Positions 54,045-62,948 of a DNA stretch of 63,934 nucleotides are shown piece by piece; position 1 is the stretch's first letter, and each line of letters starts with the position of its first letter. The position numbers were made by a program, and so were the translations under genes. The notes beneath the pieces are model-generated. The model did no database searches. It saw only the letters and a program-made list of their open reading frames with translations, and was not told the origin of the DNA. The DNA is from [Flexibacter] sp. ATCC 35208 (GTDB lineage Bacteria > Bacteroidota > Bacteroidia > Chitinophagales > Chitinophagaceae). Location: positions 43,252 to 107,185 of the forward strand of contig NZ_MTKN01000019.1 of NCBI RefSeq assembly GCF_001975825.1. The letters run 5' to 3'.

Positions 54045-54351
54045 ATACAAACTCTGTCACACCACATAACCACATGGGGTGATTGATTTCAGTACCCTTG
54101 TAGAAAGGCATCATATAGATACCGCCAGTGATACTGTCCTGGAGATTCTCTGTGAGGTGGAGTACGTCTGCACCTTCAAAAGGTTCGTCGCTCAGTTCCA
54201 GGTAAACTTCATCGGATTGATTGCTTACAGTGTCGAGCATAGTGTCGGCGCCTTCTACCATTTGCAGGGCTTCAATACCGTCTGTCCATTCCGGCAGGTC
54301 TATATACCAGCTGCCTTTGTCGGTTTTGTAAAATCTGAATGTCTTTTTCAT
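54001..54351 (-). CDS. DUF6717-like small protein
   Basis: The 116-residue cytosolic protein (MKKTFRFYKTDKGSWYIDLP.. ..FVFKGLPPLIYVGYPV) matches my memory of DUF6717, a conserved family of unknown function. Strands and acidic residues predominate; no catalytic motif is evident. It overlaps the end of the MFS pseudogene on the other strand and follows a DUF1266 gene by 12 bases. Confidence 0.65.
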   Translation of the reverse strand: MKKTFRFYKTDKGSWYIDLPEWTDGIEALQMVEGADTMLDTVSNQSDEVYLELSDEPFEGADVLHLTENLQDSITGGIYMMPFYKGTEINHPMWLCGVTEFVFKGLPPLIYVGYPV

Positions 54352-54363
54352 CTTGTTTCTTTT

Positions 54364-55158
54364 TTACCAGGGCAGTTGGAGCCATGGACTTTCGTCCTTC
54401 TCCAATAAATATCTGGCAATTGCAGCTACATCCCGGTTGCCGGAGTGAATACCACCCCACATGGCACGGCCGAGGATATAACTTTTAGCATAGGATTCCC
54501 AATCTGTATAGGTGATGTGGGCCAGTTCACTGGCTGCGTCAATGTAGGCCCAGGCTTCTGATTCGTTGATAATGCGGGCTTCGAGGCAGAGTCTTGTGAG
54601 GAAGACGAGCCGGCCACAATCCCAGCCGATCATACCGTATTTCAAAATATCCTGTTCATCATGTAGGATACCGTCCTGCAGCAATTCAGGCATAGTATCT
54701 ATCAGGTTATGTAGTTGGGAATACGCTTTCCCCTTATCATCTTCTTCCTGAAAACTTTGATCTATAACATCTTCCTGTTCCTCCGCCGTTTTCGCCATCA
54801 ATGCCCTGAATATTGCCGGCAGATAATAGCGAAATCCCTTATCCCGCAGGTAGACCAGTTTTGCCCTGGCTTCGCTGGCGGTTTTTAGTTTCCAGTAGCT
54901 ATGCAGCAGGGTACTGTTTACATACGATCTATCCAATCCTGTAGCCAGGGTATTGATATATGCATGTGTCATCTCGCTGTAGATGGCCCCCAGTGCTATT
55001 TTCTTGTACTGGCTGTTTGTAAGGGTGCTGTTCTCATCACGGTGTATGGGGGTAAAAGGTTTTCTCTTCTTTTGAAATGAAAATAAAGGTAAAACCCTCG
55101 TATATACGAAATAACCCACGGCAACGCCTATGATGAGCCAGGTCAGGATAGTTTTCAT
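54364..55158 (-). CDS. DUF1266 domain protein with N-terminal membrane helix
   Basis: The 264-residue protein has one membrane helix (ILTWLIIGVAVGYFVYTRVL) and a helical DUF1266 domain with its signature WDCGRLVFLTRLCLEARIIN and YTDWESYAKSYILGRAMWGG. Function of the family is unknown. The start 55158 gives the membrane helix. It is probably co-transcribed with the DUF6717 gene. Confidence 0.8.
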   Translation of the reverse strand: MKTILTWLIIGVAVGYFVYTRVLPLFSFQKKRKPFTPIHRDENSTLTNSQYKKIALGAIYSEMTHAYINTLATGLDRSYVNSTLLHSYWKLKTASEARAKLVYLRDKGFRYYLPAIFRALMAKTAEEQEDVIDQSFQEEDDKGKAYSQLHNLIDTMPELLQDGILHDEQDILKYGMIGWDCGRLVFLTRLCLEARIINESEAWAYIDAASELAHITYTDWESYAKSYILGRAMWGGIHSGNRDVAAIARYLLEKDESPWLQLPW

Positions 55159-55377
55159 GATAATCAGAAAATTAATGGGAAAATTGGGTGCTAACAATTC
55201 TCAAACATATATTACATGTCCCTATGATTTAAAAGCAAGATAGGAAATAATTTTTTCTCTCCCCAAAAAGCAATGTTTTTTTTAGCCTGCTGCAGGCAAT
55301 TAACCATTATCCCCCAAAAAGTAGAAGCTGCCATCTATGAAGATAGCAGCTTCGGTATTGTTGTTATGACAAGTACA

Positions 55378-55593
55378 TTAACCTCGCGCAGGCTCTTTAG
55401 GAGCCTCATGTTTTGTTTTAAGCCCCAGTAGCGAGTACAAAGGGCAAAAGCCGGTTAGGCTGGTCAGCAGAAGAATCACTGCTATGATCATGAAAAGGCT
55501 GTCTGTAAGTATCTTGTTGTAAAACAGGAAGATGGTGATGATGGCTAGAATTACGCGGATCAATCCATCAACTGTACCGACATTTTTTTTCAT
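55378..55593 (-). CDS. DUF2892 (YgaP-like) small membrane protein
   Basis: The 71-residue protein matches the YgaP transmembrane family: MKKNVGTVDGLIRVILAIIT, two helices and the hallmark SLTGFCPLYSLLGL. The Cys is conserved in the family. Role unknown. Its upstream gap to 55783 holds no other gene. Confidence 0.85.
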   Translation of the reverse strand: MKKNVGTVDGLIRVILAIITIFLFYNKILTDSLFMIIAVILLLTSLTGFCPLYSLLGLKTKHEAPKEPARG

Positions 55594-55783
55594 AGCGTTT
55601 AATTTTTAAATCAGTTTAAAGGTAAAAGAAATAAAGTCGTGGAATGGTGATATTCGTCATTAATAGTGCTGATTATGGTGTATACTATCAATGGATGTTT
55701 TCAATAGAATATTAATCGTGGAATCGTAATACCTGAACGTTGTCTCTCTGTTTGCAATATACAAAATTATTTAAAAAACAACC

Positions 55784-57004
55784 TTATTTTACCTTCCTTT
55801 CACCGCCAAATCCTGCTATGAAATTGATCGCTGCGATTAAATTACCACCCTTACTGATCGCCCCGTCAAAGTTCCTGCCAAATGAGAAGGTCACTTTTCT
55901 GTTCTTCGCGATTTCGTATTCTGTGCTCAACACCAGTCTCCATGAGGGATCCAGTACGGTGTTGCCAATCACACTGCGGTACAATCCTTCCCCGCTCAGT
56001 GTAAATTTATCGTTCAATGTACTGAGCAGAAAACGTGCGCCCACATCGAATGTAGAAGCATGATCTGCACTGATCTTGCCGTCAGGATCCGCAAAGATCA
56101 CTTCAGGGTGATACAGGTAACGTACGATAAACATGGAGGTAATGCCTTTGTTCCCGTTTTCATAACCACCTGTGAGCCATGCTCCTGCTTTGTTGATCAG
56201 GCTATTGTCGAAGCGATTATCGGGGAAGTCGGCCACCATACCGGTGGTGAAATCCAGGAATACCCCTTTTCGCTCCGTAGGGAAAGCCGCAGCGATGGCC
56301 TTGGCCCGCTGAAAGGGTTCGGAAGAGGGGAGACCTTCCTGCTGTATGGAATCCACGAGGTTGTGCATGCGCTGCAGGTCACTTCTCAGTCTGGCACTGC
56401 TGTCCTGCTTAATATTATTCGGTAGGGAGGTATTGGCACCCAGCGCTGCTCTTAAATTTTTAAGGATTTCCAGAGAATCAGTATACATATTGGGCAGCTC
56501 ATATGCCTTTAGCAGGTCTTCCTGGGCCTTAATCAGGTCCAGATACGCCTTTCGGGTATTCGCGGACCATCTTGGTCTGATAATGGCAAATTTGATCCCG
56601 ATAGCGACCTTCGTTGTCTTCAGACTATCCACATCTTCCTGTCCCTCCGGCCCCATATGCGTAAAGCCCGCAGAGATGGTAAATGATTGCAGAAAGGCAT
56701 GTTTGGTGCTGTCAAAATCTTTCAGGGTATACTTCTTTGCCCCCCATAGAAATGGCGCGATTTCGAAAGCATAGCTATTGGGAATGGCCGTGAGGTTGTT
56801 GGTTGCATTCTGCACTGAAAGTCTGAAACTATTCAGGTCCGAAGGCCGTTCAATCGCACTGGTAGAGATACCCAACATGTTAAAAGCCGGCGATACCGGC
56901 GATTTCAATACATCCAGCGTGATGGTCGTGTCAATATTCAGCTGGGCCTTTACGTCCACGCATAATATGGCCAGTATGGCGACAATAAATAAAATTCGTT
57001 TCAT
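55784..57004 (-). CDS. Secreted or outer-membrane protein of unknown function
   Basis: The 406-residue product starts MKRILFIVAILAILCVDVKA (signal peptide). The N-terminal part includes LDVLKSPVSPAFNMLGISTS; later parts are rich in amphipathic strands (FTLSGEGLYRSVIGNTVL, KVTFSFGRNFDGAISKGGN), and the end resembles a barrel. A helical segment of about 100 residues lies in the middle. No family recognised. The start 57004 was chosen for the signal peptide. It follows the 136-residue gene by 10 bases, suggesting a pair. Confidence 0.68.
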   Translation of the reverse strand: MKRILFIVAILAILCVDVKAQLNIDTTITLDVLKSPVSPAFNMLGISTSAIERPSDLNSFRLSVQNATNNLTAIPNSYAFEIAPFLWGAKKYTLKDFDSTKHAFLQSFTISAGFTHMGPEGQEDVDSLKTTKVAIGIKFAIIRPRWSANTRKAYLDLIKAQEDLLKAYELPNMYTDSLEILKNLRAALGANTSLPNNIKQDSSARLRSDLQRMHNLVDSIQQEGLPSSEPFQRAKAIAAAFPTERKGVFLDFTTGMVADFPDNRFDNSLINKAGAWLTGGYENGNKGITSMFIVRYLYHPEVIFADPDGKISADHASTFDVGARFLLSTLNDKFTLSGEGLYRSVIGNTVLDPSWRLVLSTEYEIAKNRKVTFSFGRNFDGAISKGGNLIAAINFIAGFGGERKVK

Positions 57005-57014
57005 GAAGGAGGAG

Positions 57015-57425
57015 TTAAGAGAAGTCAGTGAAGAAAATAGTGATTTTGTAAGCGGCAGAATCACCCTGTTCCTGCACTGTTCTTTCCATTTTGTACCGGT
57101 AAGGCGCAGTGCCACCGGTGAGTGAGAAGTCAAGGCTGGTCAGGTTCGTAACAGTAGATACGTCAGTAATGATGGTATATACTTCCAGGAACTTGTTCAC
57201 GAGGGAATTGCCGGTACCAATTGTGAAATTGATAATGGCCCCCTGAATATTACTCCCTTGTTTGGTGGAATCAATGATCACATCGGATACAGCAGATTGT
57301 CCGGTGATACCGGGAAATAAATTCATAACAATAGGGCTGTCAGTGCGATCTATTTTGTACTCATCATAATGATTCGTCTTGCCGGTAGTATCAGCAAAGA
57401 CCTTTTTTAGTGGCGTGATGGACAT
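57015..57425 (-). CDS. Unknown protein paired with the envelope protein
   Basis: The 136-residue product has no signal peptide (MSITPLKKVFADTTGKTNHY) and looks all-beta (NFTIGTGNSLVNKFLEVYTI, TSLDFSLTGGTAPYRYKMER). Composition suggests a small immunoglobulin-like or jelly-roll fold. No family recognised. Transcribed ahead of the 55784-57004 gene, it probably acts with it. Confidence 0.6.
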   Translation of the reverse strand: MSITPLKKVFADTTGKTNHYDEYKIDRTDSPIVMNLFPGITGQSAVSDVIIDSTKQGSNIQGAIINFTIGTGNSLVNKFLEVYTIITDVSTVTNLTSLDFSLTGGTAPYRYKMERTVQEQGDSAAYKITIFFTDFS

Positions 57426-57787
57426 GTCTCGGTTTTTTGGTTTTAGCTACAGCTTTGGCAAGCTATATTTGGGGTTTGAATGGAAAATTGGTTGAAATAG
57501 CTCCATGCAAAATAAGCATTCGTACATTTTTTGTAAAAATAAATAAATTATTATATTTCCTTAATATTTAATATCCGGGAGGAAAAAGCACCTGTATCTA
57601 TTTATAACCCAAATCTGACCATGCTGGTTCCCTTAGTAAAAAGACATAATTTATGTATACATGACAGCTTACAAGCTGGTTGTGAACTGATCATTGTGAA
57701 AGATCTGATCGTATTCGATGGGTAGAGAGGGCAGTCCAAAAGATGCATTAATAGTACATATTCTCTGGCTGGCCGCAGGGCGTTATT
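57426..57787. other. 362-bp gap without a supported gene
   Basis: AT-rich sequence upstream of the minus-strand pair (starts 57425). I see no ORF with protein character, no tRNA and no repeat until element C begins near 57788. It presumably contains the promoter of the pair. Confidence 0.4.
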
Positions 57788-57962
57788 AAAAAAGGGTGCG
57801 TCTCAAAACTTCGAGACGCACCCTTTTACTTTGAAAATGGGTTTCATGCCTGCTGGTGAATTCCCGCTTTCATGAATGTTTTATTCGGGTACCTGATGGC
57901 GGGAATTTTTGTACATACAATTCTCATGGCCTTCCTGTTACTTACGTTACATCCCCCTTTTT
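57788..57962 (-). ncRNA. Dispersed hairpin/leader element, copy C
   Basis: On the minus strand it begins about five bases after the TonB receptor stop with AAAAGGGGGAT, then the 25-nt invariant block (57920-57944), the ATG at 57927 opening a 27-codon frame (MRIVCTKIPAIRYPNK.., stop 57844-57846), the GGTACCCGAATAAA tail, a 50-bp insertion absent from A and B, and the hairpin 57790-57827 (stem GGGTGCGTCTC, loop GAAGTTTT). Confidence 0.62.
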
Positions 57963-57966
57963 TTAA

Positions 57967-60291
57967 TTAAAACCTAAACGTTGCATTCGCCAGCAACTGC
58001 CGCAGCGGCTGTGGATTTGCCGTAAATGAATGCGCCCAGTATTTCTTATTTCCAATATTATTCGCTGCTATCCCAAATCTCCACTGTGCTGTCTCATAAA
58101 AAAGGGAAGCATTCACCAACACATAAGAAGGAATAATAATCGTATTATCTGAATCATAAAAACTCTGATCCGCATAATTGCCACCAAAGCCCAACCCAAA
58201 ATGATTCAGCGCTGTACCCGGCTGGAACTTATAACTCGCCCAGAAGTTCGCCACATTCCTTGGATTACCAGTCACCTGCATCCCTTCATTCGAAGTCGCC
58301 TTGATGTACTTGTTCTCATTATACACATAACCAGCTGTAATGCTCAATCCTTTCAGTGGACTGGCCGTCAGATCAAACTCCATACCACTGCTCTGCTGAT
58401 TCCCATCCTGGTAAGCATAACTGCTACCATCATAACGTACTGCATCCCTGATACGAATATCATAATAACTAACCGTACCAATCAGCTTATTATCCAGCGT
58501 GCTTACTTTCACACCACCTTCCCACTGATAAGCATATTCAGGCTTCAGTGTCAGCACTGCTCCATCTGGTTGTAAGTAAGGACCATTATTGGTAAAACCA
58601 CTCATATAGTTACCAAACAATGAAACCTTGTCTTTCACTACCTGATAGATCAATCCAAATTTCGGTGTAAGGGAAGTCTGCTTATACCCATCAGTACCTT
58701 TCAGCGTATACCTGTCTACACGAAGACTCAGCATTGCCATCAGGTTTTCAGTAATGTTGATCAGGTCAGAACCATAGGTCGCAATGGTCTCAGTTTCGCT
58801 GTTATACACACCCGCAGATCCTGCCTGTATAGCTTTTTCTGCCTGTGCCAGACTCGCTTTGCTGTAGTTGGTAATATCGATGGTATCAATGGTACCAAAT
58901 GCATAAGAGAAGTCAGACTTATAATGGTAATAATCTACACCCCAGAGTACACGGTGTCTGATAGAACCAGTATAGAAATCACCTTTCAGATTATGCTGGA
59001 AATCGGTCGTAACGGTGGTGATCGGACCGTACAAAGCAATGCCTCTTTCAATGTGCGTTGCATCCAGGAAAGTAGGATAGAACTGGTAGCTCTTCAATAC
59101 TTTCTCATTGTTCATAGATACGTTGGTGGTAGAAGTCCAGTGGTCATTGATCCTGTAAGTCGCCTGGAAGTAAGTACGGAAAGTATTGGCTGTAGCATCA
59201 ATACCATCGCCATACAGGGTCTCCTTATATCCTAAAGGAATATCCTTTACATTCTTTACACCCAGCACATCGAACTGAAGGTAAGGTGTCTTTGTCAGTT
59301 CCTCACGATATGCTTCCACATCCATGTTCAGGGTCAGTTTGTCGCTTGCCTTGTAAGTCAGACTGGGCGCAACAGTATAAGTATTCTTATGACCCGTCTC
59401 CTGGAAGCTTTGCTGTTTATTTACGGCAGCATTCACACGGAGCAATGCAGTCTTTTCTTTATTCAGCGGCGCGTTTACATCAGCAGTCAGGCGGCTCAGA
59501 CCCCAGCTGCCGGAGGTATAGCTGATCTCAGATTTCGCAATGTCAAATGGTTTCTTAGTGACCATATTTACGGCACCACCATAAGACGACACCACGTTAC
59601 CAAACAGGGTAGCAGAAGGGCCTTTCAGCACTTCGAAGCGTTCTACGTTTACAGGGTCTACCGAAGTACGCCCTGCTGCAATGAACTGTACACCATTGCG
59701 TGCTGCCGGTTCTGCCGTAAAACCACGCAGGGTGATGCTGGTACCACCTGCAGGGTCAGTCGTCACGACAGCACCAGGTACATTTGCCAGTGCACCGGCA
59801 ACGCTCACGGTCATCTGATCCTTCATTAACTCGCTGGATACAACGCTGTATACCTGTGGATTTTCCAGGTTCTTAAGACTCATCTTGGCAACATCGTCAC
59901 TTTCGATTTTACCACTTTGTGATTTGTTGGTAGAAATGATGACCTCATTCAGCTGCTGGTTGTTTTCCTTCAGTTCAAAGTCAACTTCCACGGTATTGCC
60001 TGTGGGCACAGTCACTTCTTTCATCTGTGTGTTCAGCCCAATAAAACTGGCTACCAGTGTGTAGTTACCCGCATTGATACCGGATATTGAATAACGTCCG
60101 TCTTTGCCGACAGTCGCACCTTTTGAGGTACCCTTGATAGTTATGTTCACGAATTCTGCCGGTTTGCCATCAGAGGTGGTTACTTTTCCTTTGATAGTAC
60201 CCTGGTTTTTGTTTTGTGCAAATGAAATATGGAAAGAGGTCACCATAAGGAGCATTCCCAGAATCAACATTCCCAATCGACGCTTAAACAT
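57967..60291 (-). CDS. TonB-dependent receptor, siderophore type
   Basis: The 774-residue outer-membrane receptor has a signal peptide (MLILGMLLMVTSFHISFAQN), a carboxypeptidase-regulatory-like domain (GTIKGKVTTSDGKPAEFVNI), a plug (NVERFEVLKGPSATLFGNVV, AVNMVTKKPFDI) and a barrel ending LANATFRF. The single-chain form without SusD and the plug sequence fit ferric-siderophore receptors. The start 60291 gives the signal peptide. It diverges from a FAD/Rieske oxidoreductase. Confidence 0.92.
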   Translation of the reverse strand: MFKRRLGMLILGMLLMVTSFHISFAQNKNQGTIKGKVTTSDGKPAEFVNITIKGTSKGATVGKDGRYSISGINAGNYTLVASFIGLNTQMKEVTVPTGNTVEVDFELKENNQQLNEVIISTNKSQSGKIESDDVAKMSLKNLENPQVYSVVSSELMKDQMTVSVAGALANVPGAVVTTDPAGGTSITLRGFTAEPAARNGVQFIAAGRTSVDPVNVERFEVLKGPSATLFGNVVSSYGGAVNMVTKKPFDIAKSEISYTSGSWGLSRLTADVNAPLNKEKTALLRVNAAVNKQQSFQETGHKNTYTVAPSLTYKASDKLTLNMDVEAYREELTKTPYLQFDVLGVKNVKDIPLGYKETLYGDGIDATANTFRTYFQATYRINDHWTSTTNVSMNNEKVLKSYQFYPTFLDATHIERGIALYGPITTVTTDFQHNLKGDFYTGSIRHRVLWGVDYYHYKSDFSYAFGTIDTIDITNYSKASLAQAEKAIQAGSAGVYNSETETIATYGSDLINITENLMAMLSLRVDRYTLKGTDGYKQTSLTPKFGLIYQVVKDKVSLFGNYMSGFTNNGPYLQPDGAVLTLKPEYAYQWEGGVKVSTLDNKLIGTVSYYDIRIRDAVRYDGSSYAYQDGNQQSSGMEFDLTASPLKGLSITAGYVYNENKYIKATSNEGMQVTGNPRNVANFWASYKFQPGTALNHFGLGFGGNYADQSFYDSDNTIIIPSYVLVNASLFYETAQWRFGIAANNIGNKKYWAHSFTANPQPLRQLLANATFRF

Positions 60292-60322
60292 GATTAATAC
60301 AAGTATTTGTTTATAGTAGTTT

Positions 60323-60350
60323 GCCTTGCATTGTCCTTTCCATGCAAGGC
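60323..60350. promoter_or_regulatory. 9-bp-arm palindrome upstream of the TonB receptor
   Basis: GCCTTGCAT and ATGCAAGGC flank TGTCCTTTCC in the divergent gap. On the minus strand it lies just downstream of a possible -7 box GAACTTTG (60354-60361), so it would be in the 5'-UTR of the receptor as a hairpin, or act as an operator for both genes. The sequence is not a Fur box. Confidence 0.5.
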
Positions 60351-60472
60351 GGCGCAAAGTTCATATATAGTAGAGCATGGTGGTAATCATATCGGGAAAA
60401 TCATTTACGCAAGGCGGAATTAGTATCCGGCATAAATTATGGTACTTGTTACAGGAATCAAATCTGGAAGCT

Positions 60473-62029
60473 ATGATACAAAGAGATGCATCCACTATTA
60501 GTTTATGGCAGGGTAACATTGAACCCTTTCAACCAACAATGATGGCTGATCATAACGCGACGTATGATGTGGTCATAGTCGGCGGTGGTATCACCGGACT
60601 TACAACCGCTCTTTTATTGCAGGAAGCAGGTAAGCGCTGTTTGTTGCTGGAAGCAAATAACATTGGCTTTGGTACCACAGGAGGTACGACTGCTCATCTG
60701 AATACAGTACTGGATACTTCGTACGATCAGATCTCAACGAATTTCAGCAAAGAAGACGCCGGGCTGGTCAGGGAATCCGTTGGGGCTGCCATAAGTCTGA
60801 TACAGCAAAACATCGAGCGCTTCAGTATAGACTGTGGCTTTGATTATACAGATGCGTATTTATTTGCGCAGGATGAAAAGCAGACTGAAGCACTTGATAT
60901 TATTGCGAAAGCTGCCCGCGAAGAGTGCATTAACATTACCCTGCAGGATCATCTGCCTGTCAGTTTTCATTTTACCAAAGCCTATAAATTTACCAACCAG
61001 GCCAAATTTAACCCGTTAGCTTACATCTATGGCCTTGCCCGTGCATTTGAGCATGCAGGTGGAGTGATCGTGCAGGATTGCAGGGTGATTGAAATTCATA
61101 ATACCAGGCATATCAAAGTAGACACAACCCTCGGTGAATTTACAGGAATGAATATCGTGTATGCAACACATATACCACCGGGTATAAATCTTGTCCACCT
61201 GCGTTGTATACCCTATCGTAGCTATGCGCTGGCTGTAAGACTCTCAGACAATAGCTATCCGGATGCATTGATTTATGATATGCAGGAGCCTTATCACTAC
61301 TTCAGAACACAGGTCATAGATGGTAAGAAATACCTGATCGCCGGTGGAGAAGATCATCAGACAGGCCATCATGAAAACACGGAGCAATGTTTCCGTAACC
61401 TGGAAGCGTTTGTGCGTGAGCATTTCAAAGTAAAGTCTGTAGACTATAAATGGTCTTCCCAGTATTATGAACCTGCAGATGGATTGCCTTATATCGGCAA
61501 CATGCCGGGGCAGCCGGATAATGTATATGTGGCTACAGGCTTTGGTGGTAATGGAATGGTGTACAGTGGGGTAGCGGCGATGGTGATCAGGAATATCATT
61601 CTGGGAAAACATCGTGCTACGGAAAAGCTGTTTAATCCGAACCGCATCAAACCAGTTGCAGGTTTTACCAACTTCGTTACGCACAATGCGGATGTTGTAA
61701 AACTCTTCTTTGGAAAGCTCTTCCCTGCACACAAGCTCACCGAACTGGCCGAACTGGCACCAGGAGAGGCGCGGGTGGTGAATTATGATGGGCATCGTGT
61801 GGCGTTGTACAAAGATGAAGCAGGTATGTTGCATGCCGTGAACCCGGTATGTACCCACATGAAGTGTGAGGTGGGCTGGAATACAGCAGAGAAGTCATGG
61901 GATTGTCCTTGTCACGGGGCGAGGTTTGATGCAGCGGGTAGGTGTCTGCATACACCTGCGGATCGTGATCTTGAGCACCTTGATATTACCCATGATCTAT
62001 CTGATGTGGAGGAGCAGGTGCATCGTTAG
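60473..62029 (+). CDS. FAD-dependent oxidoreductase with C-terminal Rieske domain
   Basis: The 518-residue fusion has a DAO-type FAD domain (DVVIVGGGITGLTTALLLQE, VYVATGFGGNGMVYSGVAAM) and a Rieske 2Fe-2S domain with both ligand pairs (CTHMKCEVGW and CPCHGARFDAAGRCL). Glycine oxidase-like members of this architecture oxidise amines or amino acids, and electrons pass to the cluster. The start 60473 follows from the family length; the frame extends to 60377. Divergence from a siderophore-type receptor hints at, but does not prove, an iron-linked role. Confidence 0.88.
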   Translation: MIQRDASTISLWQGNIEPFQPTMMADHNATYDVVIVGGGITGLTTALLLQEAGKRCLLLEANNIGFGTTGGTTAHLNTVLDTSYDQISTNFSKEDAGLVRESVGAAISLIQQNIERFSIDCGFDYTDAYLFAQDEKQTEALDIIAKAAREECINITLQDHLPVSFHFTKAYKFTNQAKFNPLAYIYGLARAFEHAGGVIVQDCRVIEIHNTRHIKVDTTLGEFTGMNIVYATHIPPGINLVHLRCIPYRSYALAVRLSDNSYPDALIYDMQEPYHYFRTQVIDGKKYLIAGGEDHQTGHHENTEQCFRNLEAFVREHFKVKSVDYKWSSQYYEPADGLPYIGNMPGQPDNVYVATGFGGNGMVYSGVAAMVIRNIILGKHRATEKLFNPNRIKPVAGFTNFVTHNADVVKLFFGKLFPAHKLTELAELAPGEARVVNYDGHRVALYKDEAGMLHAVNPVCTHMKCEVGWNTAEKSWDCPCHGARFDAAGRCLHTPADRDLEHLDITHDLSDVEEQVHR

Positions 62030-62100
62030 CAATTAGCGCAACAATTGACCAGCCTTGTCTGTTATATAAAAATCATTGTATCACCTTAAATACAATAGTT

Positions 62101-62667
62101 ATGAAAAAGAGTGGAATTAATATGTGGGTGGCTGTGCCTGCTGTGTTGTTTGTATTTTCTCTTTTTGGCACTTACTACAGCTATGCAATGGCGCAACAGC
62201 ATCCTTCTTATTTACCGGTAATGTACCTGGGTATAGGGGTGGCAGTTTGCTCATTCATCATGGCGGCTGTTATGCAGAATGTAACGATCAAAAAAACACC
62301 GAAGTATGCGCCTATTCCTTTCAGTACAGATCATTCAGAAACATATTATTGTATCTACACCAAGGGTAAACGCCGTTATGATGTGGATTTTATAGAAGGC
62401 ATTGCAGATAGGATTGAGCATATAGAAGATGAAAATGATCCGGCTGTAAGGGCGGAAATCGCCCGGCTCTTCGACCCTGAGCGGAAATCGCCGGTATTGT
62501 TACCTGCGGTACTGACCGGTGGGGAAGAGGTGTATCAGCGCCCAATAAAATCCAGTCAGCTGATGGATAATATAACGAGGAATGACCGGCATTTTGCATT
62601 GCTCACTTTTGATGATCAGTCTACTGCGGTGGTAGTGAGGCATGAGCAGTTGGTAGATCAGGTGTAA
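62101..62667 (+). CDS. Membrane protein of unknown function, two helices
   Basis: The 188-residue protein has two N-terminal helices (VAVPAVLFVFSLFGTYYSYA, VMYLGIGVAVCSFIMAAVMQ) and a soluble tail of about 115 residues with a beta-rich end (RHFALLTFDDQSTAVVVRHE). No family recognised. Its last codons form the first copy of a 103-bp repeat that continues downstream. Confidence 0.65.
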   Translation: MKKSGINMWVAVPAVLFVFSLFGTYYSYAMAQQHPSYLPVMYLGIGVAVCSFIMAAVMQNVTIKKTPKYAPIPFSTDHSETYYCIYTKGKRRYDVDFIEGIADRIEHIEDENDPAVRAEIARLFDPERKSPVLLPAVLTGGEEVYQRPIKSSQLMDNITRNDRHFALLTFDDQSTAVVVRHEQLVDQV

Positions 62668-62948
62668 TTGATGATTTGGTCTACTGAGGCTGTTGTGAGG
62701 CGATAGTAGATGCAATCATCAGTCTACTGCGGTGGTAGTGAGGCATGAGCAGTTGGTAGATCAGGTGTGATTGATGATTGGGTCTACTGAGGCTGTTGTG
62801 AGGCGATATTAGATGCAATCATCAGTCTACTGCGTTGGTTATGAGGCATGAGCAGTTGGTAGATCAGGTGTAATTGATGATTTGGTCTACTGAGGCTGGT
62901 TGAGGCCAGAGCAGGTGTAATGATCAGTCATCTTTGATGATCAGTCTA
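62615..62948. repeat. 103-bp tandem repeat after the 62101-62667 gene
   Basis: ATCAGTCTACTGCGGTGGTA starts at 62615 and 62718, and a close variant at 62821, i.e. exact 103-bp steps; a decayed piece resumes at 62939. Each unit has two related halves (GTCTACTGCGGTGG and GTCTACTGAGGCTG). Copy 1 is coding for the plus-strand gene; the last piece provides the final codons of the convergent hydrolase remnant. The 278-bp gap between the genes consists of this array. Confidence 0.9.

Noticed and set aside
61244..61858. 204-codon minus-strand ORF
   Set aside because: Complement of the FAD/Rieske gene; no family features.
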